The position numbers and the translations under genes were made by a program. This document shows positions 7,161 through 11,313 of a stretch of DNA of 11,313 nucleotides, piece after piece. Under the pieces are notes generated by a model. It saw only the letters and a list, made by a program, of their open reading frames with translations. It made no database searches and was not told the origin of the DNA. Within the stretch, counting starts at the first letter, position 1. Each line of letters starts with the position of its first letter. This DNA comes from Psychroflexus sp. (GTDB lineage: Bacteria; Bacteroidota; Bacteroidia; Flavobacteriales; Flavobacteriaceae): contig PXBV01000077.1 of the NCBI GenBank assembly GCA_003565575.1, forward strand, positions 1 to 11,313, read 5' to 3'.

Positions 7161-8390
7161 ATGCTAGATATACAAGAAACGACATATGAAACGGCGGTTT
7201 TAATTGGAATTATCAATCAATTTCAAAATGAAGAAAAGTCAAAAGAATACCTAGACGAGTTAGAATTCCTAACCTATACAGCTGGTGGTGAGGTAAAAAA
7301 ACGCTTTCAACAAAAGCTAGACGTCCCCCACCCAAAAACCTTTATAGGAAAAGGAAAGCTTGAAGAAGTGAGAGCTTATGTAGAAGAACACGAGATTGGA
7401 ACTGCCATATTTGATGACGAACTTTCGCCCGGACAGCAAAGAAATATTGAAAAAACCTTAAAGTGTAAAGTGGTAGATAGGACGTACCTGATCTTAGATA
7501 TCTTTGCGCAACGCGCCAAGACAAGTTATGCAAGCACGCAAGTAGAATTGGCACAATATGAATACTTGCTACCAAGACTAGCCGGTCTATGGACACACTT
7601 AGAGAGACAAAGAGGTGGTATTGGGATGCGTGGTCCTGGAGAAACCGAAATTGAAACCGATAGACGTATTGTGCGTGATAAAATCACCTTACTCAAGAAA
7701 AAACTTAGGACAATAGACAAACAAATGGCTGTTCAACGTGGAAACAGGGGAAGCCTAGTGAGAGTAGCACTTGTAGGCTATACCAATGTTGGAAAGTCAA
7801 CACTTATGAATGTGATAAGTAAAAGCGAAGTTTTTGCAGAAAACAAGCTTTTTGCTACTTTGGATACTACGGTCAGGAAAGTAGTGATTAGAAATCTACC
7901 GTTCCTTCTCACAGATACAGTTGGTTTTATTAGAAAATTACCTACTCAACTTGTAGAGTCTTTTAAATCCACTCTAGACGAAGTCCGGGAGGCGGACTTA
8001 CTGCTTCATGTAGTGGATATTTCTCATGAAAATTTTGAAGACCACATCGAATCGGTAAATACCATTCTAGATGATATTGATTCTAAAGACAAACCTTGTA
8101 TCATGGTCTTTAATAAAATCGATAACTATGAACCAGACGAGTTTGATGAGGATGACCTTATAGTTGAGCGCTCATCTAGACATTATACACTAGAAGAGTG
8201 GAAAAAAACATGGATGCAACGCGTGGGTGATAATGTCTTGTTTATCTCCGCTACAGAGAAAGATAACATGGAAGAATTCAGAAAAAAAGTGTACGACGCC
8301 GTAAGAGATATTCATGTGACGCGTTTTCCTTACAATAGTTTTCTTTATCCAGAATATGACACTTACACAGAAGAAGATAGCGCAAGTTAA
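7161..8390 (+). CDS. hflX: GTPase HflX
   Basis: A 409-residue cytosolic GTPase. HflX binds the 50S subunit and splits or rescues stalled ribosomes, notably after heat stress, in bacteria where it has been studied. The N-terminal HflX domain (about 10-190) includes the family motifs FIGKGK (61-66), DDELSPGQQRN (85-95), DRTYLILDIFAQRA (106-119) and GGIGMRGPGETEIETDRR (152-169). The GTPase domain shows G1 GYTNVGKST (206-214), G3 DTVG (252-255), G4 NKID (318-321) and G5 SAT (363-365). The G4-G5 interval is about 40 residues and contains HYTLEEWKKTW (341-351). The length is normal for the family. The gene is divergent from the T9SS cassette across a 187-base gap and appears monocistronic, with a convergent histidine kinase 50 bases downstream. 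The start fits the usual flavobacterial N-terminus. Confidence 0.97.
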   Translation: MLDIQETTYETAVLIGIINQFQNEEKSKEYLDELEFLTYTAGGEVKKRFQQKLDVPHPKTFIGKGKLEEVRAYVEEHEIGTAIFDDELSPGQQRNIEKTLKCKVVDRTYLILDIFAQRAKTSYASTQVELAQYEYLLPRLAGLWTHLERQRGGIGMRGPGETEIETDRRIVRDKITLLKKKLRTIDKQMAVQRGNRGSLVRVALVGYTNVGKSTLMNVISKSEVFAENKLFATLDTTVRKVVIRNLPFLLTDTVGFIRKLPTQLVESFKSTLDEVREADLLLHVVDISHENFEDHIESVNTILDDIDSKDKPCIMVFNKIDNYEPDEFDEDDLIVERSSRHYTLEEWKKTWMQRVGDNVLFISATEKDNMEEFRKKVYDAVRDIHVTRFPYNSFLYPEYDTYTEEDSAS

Positions 8391-8415
8391 AAAATTTCAA
8401 GAGAGCCAAGACTAA

Positions 8416-8450
8416 ACCTAAAAATAAGCCAGATTTTTTTCTATTTAGGT
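8416..8450. terminator. Possible AU-rich bidirectional terminator, hflX / histidine kinase
   Basis: ACCTAAA (8416-8422) can pair with TTTAGGT (8444-8450). An alternative inner hairpin pairs AAAAAT (8420-8425) with ATTTTT (8433-8438) around a 7-base loop. It lies between convergent genes and includes the histidine kinase stop codon. The stems are almost all A-T and the outer loop is long, so strength is doubtful, but no better candidate exists in the 50-base gap. Confidence 0.3.
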
Positions 8451-9640
8451 AAACTAAAGCTAAACGTACTCCCGCGGCCAACTTCAGAGGTCAAATAAAA
8501 CTCGCCTCCAAGATTGGAAACTATTTTTTCACAAATGGTCAATCCCATACCTAAGCCTGAATTATTGTTGTTAGTTTCCTTATAAAAAGGTCTAAACACC
8601 TGGCTTTGGTGTTCTTGATGTATGCCTTTACCATTATCTTTTACACTTATCAACCAGCTTTGTTTTTGATCCTTGACGCTCACCTTAATCTGTAACGGGC
8701 TATCTTCAGACCTGTATTTTATGGCATTCCCAATTAAATTTCGCATCACAATCGAGAGCAATGGCTTGGAAGTTTTGACATGAGGCAATTCTTTGTAATT
8801 GATTTCAATAAGTTCTGTTTTTATAACTAGCTGATTAAGTTCTTCTATATTTTTTACAATAGCTTCAACATCTACCCATTCTCGTATGGCAACTTCTGTT
8901 GAAAGGTGTGTGTAGTTTAAAACCTCTTGTATAAGACCTTTCATGTGTTCTGTGCTTTGTAACGCATGGCTTATATATTGAAAAGCTTGGTCATCAGGCT
9001 TTTGGTCTAACTCTTCTTTAAGCAACTCCAAGAACCCTTTTATAGATTCTAAAGGCTGATTAAGATCATGCGCTAAAGCAAAGGCCATCTCTTCTGTTTT
9101 ATTCTTGTTAAGCTTAAGCAAGCTCTCAGTCTTTTGAAGTTTTAAGCGAGTTCTTCTTGACTCAAATTGTTGTTCAACTAATTTTGAAAGCGACTTAAGG
9201 GCGTTGATTTGAAAAGGCGAAAGCACGTGAGGCTTGGAATCTAAGACGCACAAAGTTCCTAAAGCTACTCCACTTTTTGTGGAAAGTGGCATGCCTGCAT
9301 AAAACACAATTTTAGGCTCTTTAGTAACCAGTGGATTGTTCTTAAAACGCACATCTTCTGTTGCATCATTCACAATTAGCATTTTATCTGGCTGATTTAT
9401 AGCGTGAGCACAAAACGCAACATCTCTTGGTGTTTGCTTTAAGTCCGTACCCTGTTTAGACTTGAAAATTTGATTTTTAGAATCTATGAGGCTTATAAGT
9501 GAAATCTTGGTATGGCAAATATTAGAAGCCAATCTGGTAATTTCATCTAAATCCTCATCAACAAAATCTTCTAGAAGCTTTAGATTATGAAGTTCTCTAA
9601 GGCGCTCAACCTCATTACTGGGTACTTCTGGCTTTTTCAT
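8441..9640 (-). CDS. Soluble GAF-domain sensor histidine kinase
   Basis: A 399-residue cytosolic two-component sensor kinase with no signal peptide or membrane segment. A GAF sensor domain (about 12-160) carries the common FCAHAI (76-81), FYAGMPL (113-119) and LGTLCVLD (127-134) motifs. A helical linker leads to a HisKA domain with phospho-acceptor H191 in AHDLNQPLESI (190-200). The ATPase domain has an N box NLIGNAIKY (301-309), G1 DNGKGI (335-340), an F-box-like VFRPFYKE (348-355) and G2 GLGMGLTICEKIV (362-374). All catalytic motifs are intact, so it should autophosphorylate. The GAF ligand cannot be read from sequence; C77 is a normal family residue and is not by itself evidence of a chromophore. 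No response regulator lies next to it, so it is an orphan kinase by context. The neighbouring genes suggest no pathway. Confidence 0.94.
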   Translation of the reverse strand: MKKPEVPSNEVERLRELHNLKLLEDFVDEDLDEITRLASNICHTKISLISLIDSKNQIFKSKQGTDLKQTPRDVAFCAHAINQPDKMLIVNDATEDVRFKNNPLVTKEPKIVFYAGMPLSTKSGVALGTLCVLDSKPHVLSPFQINALKSLSKLVEQQFESRRTRLKLQKTESLLKLNKNKTEEMAFALAHDLNQPLESIKGFLELLKEELDQKPDDQAFQYISHALQSTEHMKGLIQEVLNYTHLSTEVAIREWVDVEAIVKNIEELNQLVIKTELIEINYKELPHVKTSKPLLSIVMRNLIGNAIKYRSEDSPLQIKVSVKDQKQSWLISVKDNGKGIHQEHQSQVFRPFYKETNNNNSGLGMGLTICEKIVSNLGGEFYLTSEVGRGSTFSFSLPK

Positions 9641-9757
9641 AATAAAAAAGAAAAATTAGAATTTGAATATACGAGTTTCTTCTGTCTTTCCGAAATGAAA
9701 TTTTTTAACTCAAGAAAAGCATTTTGTTTCGGTTTAAAAATTCAAGTAAAAATTAAT

Positions 9758-9793
9758 TTGATACGGAATTATTTAAATTATAATCTTATTTTG
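9758..9793 (+). promoter_or_regulatory. Weak candidate promoter for the DUF1028/asparaginase operon
   Basis: A TTG (9758-9760) lies 25 bases upstream of TTATTTTG (9786-9793), which differs from the TAnnTTTG consensus at its second base. The spacing is slightly longer than the usual 17-23 bases. It ends 48 bases before the ATG at 9842, a plausible leader length. It is the best candidate in the 201-base divergent gap, but weak. Confidence 0.25.
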
Positions 9794-9841
9794 CAGAAGT
9801 TAAATCAAAACATAAGCATCTAATTCTTAATTAAACGCCAA

Positions 9842-10834
9842 ATGAGAAAGGCTATAAACTATTTTATTTATTGTTTATTGTTGGCGCATTTTGTGAGCTT
9901 TGCTCAAAAACCTGCAAACTCTAGAGAATTTGCTCACACGTTTTCTATCATTGCCCAAGATCCAACTACTGGTGAAATGGCTGTAGGTGTACAGAGCCAT
10001 TGGTTTTCAGTTGGTAACTCTGTGCCTTGGGGCAAATCTGGTGTAGGTGTAGTAGCTACTCAATCCTTTGTCAACCAGCGTTATGGACATGATGGCTTAA
10101 AATTAATGGAAAGTGGACTTACTGCAGAGGAAGCCCTCCATCAATTAAAAGCTGATGATGAAGGCATTGAGTTTAGACAAGTAGCCATGCTATCAGTCAA
10201 TGGCTCTATAGCTGCCTATACAGGTGATAAATGTGTTGACATGGCACTTCACCTAGTAGAGGATTATTACAGCATACAAGCCAACATGGTAGAAAATGAA
10301 AACGTAGTTTACGCCATGAGAAAAGCCTTTGAAGAGAATGATCAACTCCCTATTGCAGAACGCGTTGTAGCTACTCTATTAGCTGGACAACAAAGCGGTG
10401 GAGACATAAGAGGTAGGCAATCTTCTGCCCTTATTGTAGTTGGGAAAGATGCTCCAGAGCACCCATGGCTGGATAAAAAAATAGACTTAAGAGTAGAAGA
10501 CCATAAAACACCAATTCAAGAATTATCTCGACTATTGAATAGCCACAGAGCTTATGAATACATGGAAAAAGGGGATGTAGCTATGGAAAATAAAAACCCT
10601 GAAGCTGCACTTAAAGCCTATAGTGCCGCAGAGAAGCTTTTACCGTCTAATGACGAAATAAAGTTTTGGAAAGCTGTAGCTTTAGTCAATTCTGGTCAAT
10701 TCAACATGTCCTTACCTATTTTTGAACGTTTATTTATGAATGACAAGCGGTGGCAAAGACTCTTGAAACGTCTTCCATCATCAGATTTAATATCTATAGA
10801 CCAATCTGCCTTAGACTATTTACTTAAAATTTAA
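9842..10834 (+). CDS. Exported DUF1028 (Ntn-hydrolase-like) protein with TPR-like C-terminus
   Basis: A 330-residue secreted or periplasmic protein. Residues 1-21 form a signal peptide (likely cleaved ...VSFA before Q22). Residues 32-222 are a DUF1028 domain (COG3342, an uncharacterised family placed in the Ntn-hydrolase superfamily). Visible signatures are HTFSIIAQDPTTGEMAVGVQ (32-51), VPWGKSGVGVVATQ (61-74) and the glycine-rich GQQSGGDIRGRQSSA (182-196). The C-terminal part (about 235-310) is helical and reads like two TPR units (AYEYMEKGDVAMENKNPEAALKAY, 237-260, in the first). Activity has not been established for the family, so it is a predicted hydrolase only. T33, which would be the N-terminal nucleophile by analogy, is not at the expected signal cleavage point. 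The next gene, another Ntn hydrolase, starts three bases downstream, so the two are very likely co-transcribed and may act on related amide substrates. Confidence 0.9.
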   Translation: MRKAINYFIYCLLLAHFVSFAQKPANSREFAHTFSIIAQDPTTGEMAVGVQSHWFSVGNSVPWGKSGVGVVATQSFVNQRYGHDGLKLMESGLTAEEALHQLKADDEGIEFRQVAMLSVNGSIAAYTGDKCVDMALHLVEDYYSIQANMVENENVVYAMRKAFEENDQLPIAERVVATLLAGQQSGGDIRGRQSSALIVVGKDAPEHPWLDKKIDLRVEDHKTPIQELSRLLNSHRAYEYMEKGDVAMENKNPEAALKAYSAAEKLLPSNDEIKFWKAVALVNSGQFNMSLPIFERLFMNDKRWQRLLKRLPSSDLISIDQSALDYLLKI

Positions 10835-10837
10835 CCT

Positions 10838-11313
10838 ATGAAACATTTACTTTTTTTATTTAGCTGCTTACTTCTTGTTGCATGTCATGACTCCCCGAAA
10901 CTCTCCAAAGAAAAAGAAACCCCTACAAAACAGCGTTTTGGAATTGTTTTACATGGAGGTGCTGGAGTTATTAAAAAAGAAAACATGACGGACTCTCTGC
11001 AAACGGCTTATGAAGACAAACTTCAAGAAGCCATAGATGTAGGGCACAAAATTCTTGAAGAAGGTGGTACCGCACTAGAAGCTGTTCAAAAAACTATAAA
11101 TGTACTGGAAGATTCTCCGTTGTTCAATTCTGGAAAAGGAGCGGTACTCAATGCTGATGGCATTGCAGATTTAGATGCTTCTGTGATGGACGGAAAAACA
11201 AAAAATGCAGGAGCTATATCTGGTGTTCAACACATAAAAAACCCAATTGACTTAGCTTATAAGGTTATGAATGAGTCTGAGCATGTCATGCTAAGTGCTT
11301 CTGGAGCTGAAGA
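10838..11313 (+). CDS. Isoaspartyl peptidase/L-asparaginase lipoprotein, 3' end outside window
   Basis: The first 158 codons of an Asparaginase_2 (plant-type, Ntn-hydrolase) family member, open to the window edge. The N-terminus is a lipoprotein signal with lipobox LVAC (lipidated C16). The catalytic domain then begins with LHGGAG (residues 39-44), followed by LFNSGKGAVLNADG (about 95-108) and DLDASVMDG (about 112-120), all family hallmarks. The nucleophilic threonine at the autocleavage site should lie beyond the window, so activity cannot be judged. Family members hydrolyse beta-aspartyl dipeptides and asparagine. The lipobox predicts a membrane-anchored, periplasm-facing enzyme, whereas the E. 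coli homologue IaaA lacks a lipobox. It follows the DUF1028 gene by three bases, an obvious operon. The ATG at 10838 is chosen because it provides the complete signal peptide. Confidence 0.92.
   Translation, partial: MKHLLFLFSCLLLVACHDSPKLSKEKETPTKQRFGIVLHGGAGVIKKENMTDSLQTAYEDKLQEAIDVGHKILEEGGTALEAVQKTINVLEDSPLFNSGKGAVLNADGIADLDASVMDGKTKNAGAISGVQHIKNPIDLAYKVMNESEHVMLSASGAE

Noticed and set aside
7342..7720. Minus-strand open frames inside hflX
   Set aside because: They are antisense shadows of a highly conserved gene.
9362..9430. GAF cysteine C77 as a bilin-binding phytochrome site
   Set aside because: FCAHAI is typical of the general GAF sensor family; there is no PHY domain or other phytochrome feature to support chromophore binding.
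9587..9823. Plus-strand open frame of 78 codons in the divergent gap before 9842
   Set aside because: It overlaps the start of the kinase gene, is dominated by Asn/Ile/Lys/Leu as expected from AT-rich non-coding DNA, and has no ribosome binding site or domain.
10838..11313. Asparaginase gene as a truncated pseudogene
   Set aside because: The frame is open to the last base of the window with all expected N-terminal motifs; the missing part is due to the window edge.

Overview
The window looks like chromosomal DNA from a marine or environmental member of the Bacteroidota, most likely Flavobacteriaceae. The basis is AT-rich sequence with very AT-rich gaps, weak Shine-Dalgarno signals, a TAnnTTTG-type promoter, and type IX secretion (T9SS) components: a type B C-terminal sorting domain, a PorP/SprF-family barrel and a PorE-like OmpA protein. 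No mobile element, RNA gene, CRISPR array or phage gene was seen. No gene-free stretch exceeds about 200 bases.

Layout. (1) Positions 175-3652, minus strand: a three-gene operon read from right to left, consisting of a small zinc-ribbon protein, a membrane-embedded M28 metallopeptidase (yeast Pff1/ERMP1-like architecture) and a YeeZ-like Rossmann-fold protein. The genes are joined by two identical TAATG stop/start overlaps. (2) Positions 3691-3716: a minus-strand intrinsic terminator that closes the next operon. (3) Positions 3741-6973, minus strand: a compact T9SS-type cassette. It encodes a 125-residue lipoprotein that is almost nothing but a type B sorting domain, then a PorP/SprF-like outer-membrane barrel, then a TPR/beta-propeller/CRD/OmpA protein. 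(4) Positions 7161-8390, plus strand: the ribosome-associated GTPase HflX, divergent from the cassette. (5) Positions 8441-9640, minus strand: a soluble GAF-domain histidine kinase, convergent with hflX and without a neighbouring response regulator. (6) From 9842, plus strand: an exported DUF1028 (Ntn-hydrolase-like) protein with a C-terminal TPR-like region. Three bases later comes a lipoprotein isoaspartyl peptidase/L-asparaginase (also Ntn-hydrolase), which runs off the window.

How the genes may work together. In the cassette, the sorting-domain lipoprotein is the likely cargo or surface ligand, the PorP/SprF barrel its outer-membrane partner, and the OmpA-domain protein a periplasmic anchor to peptidoglycan. 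Usually such barrels accompany very large adhesins; here the cargo is reduced to a bare sorting domain that also carries a lipobox and a possible surface-lipoprotein export signal. This is the most unusual feature of the window. The DUF1028/asparaginase pair suggests a cell-envelope amide or peptide hydrolase unit. The remaining genes are ordinary housekeeping or signalling genes.
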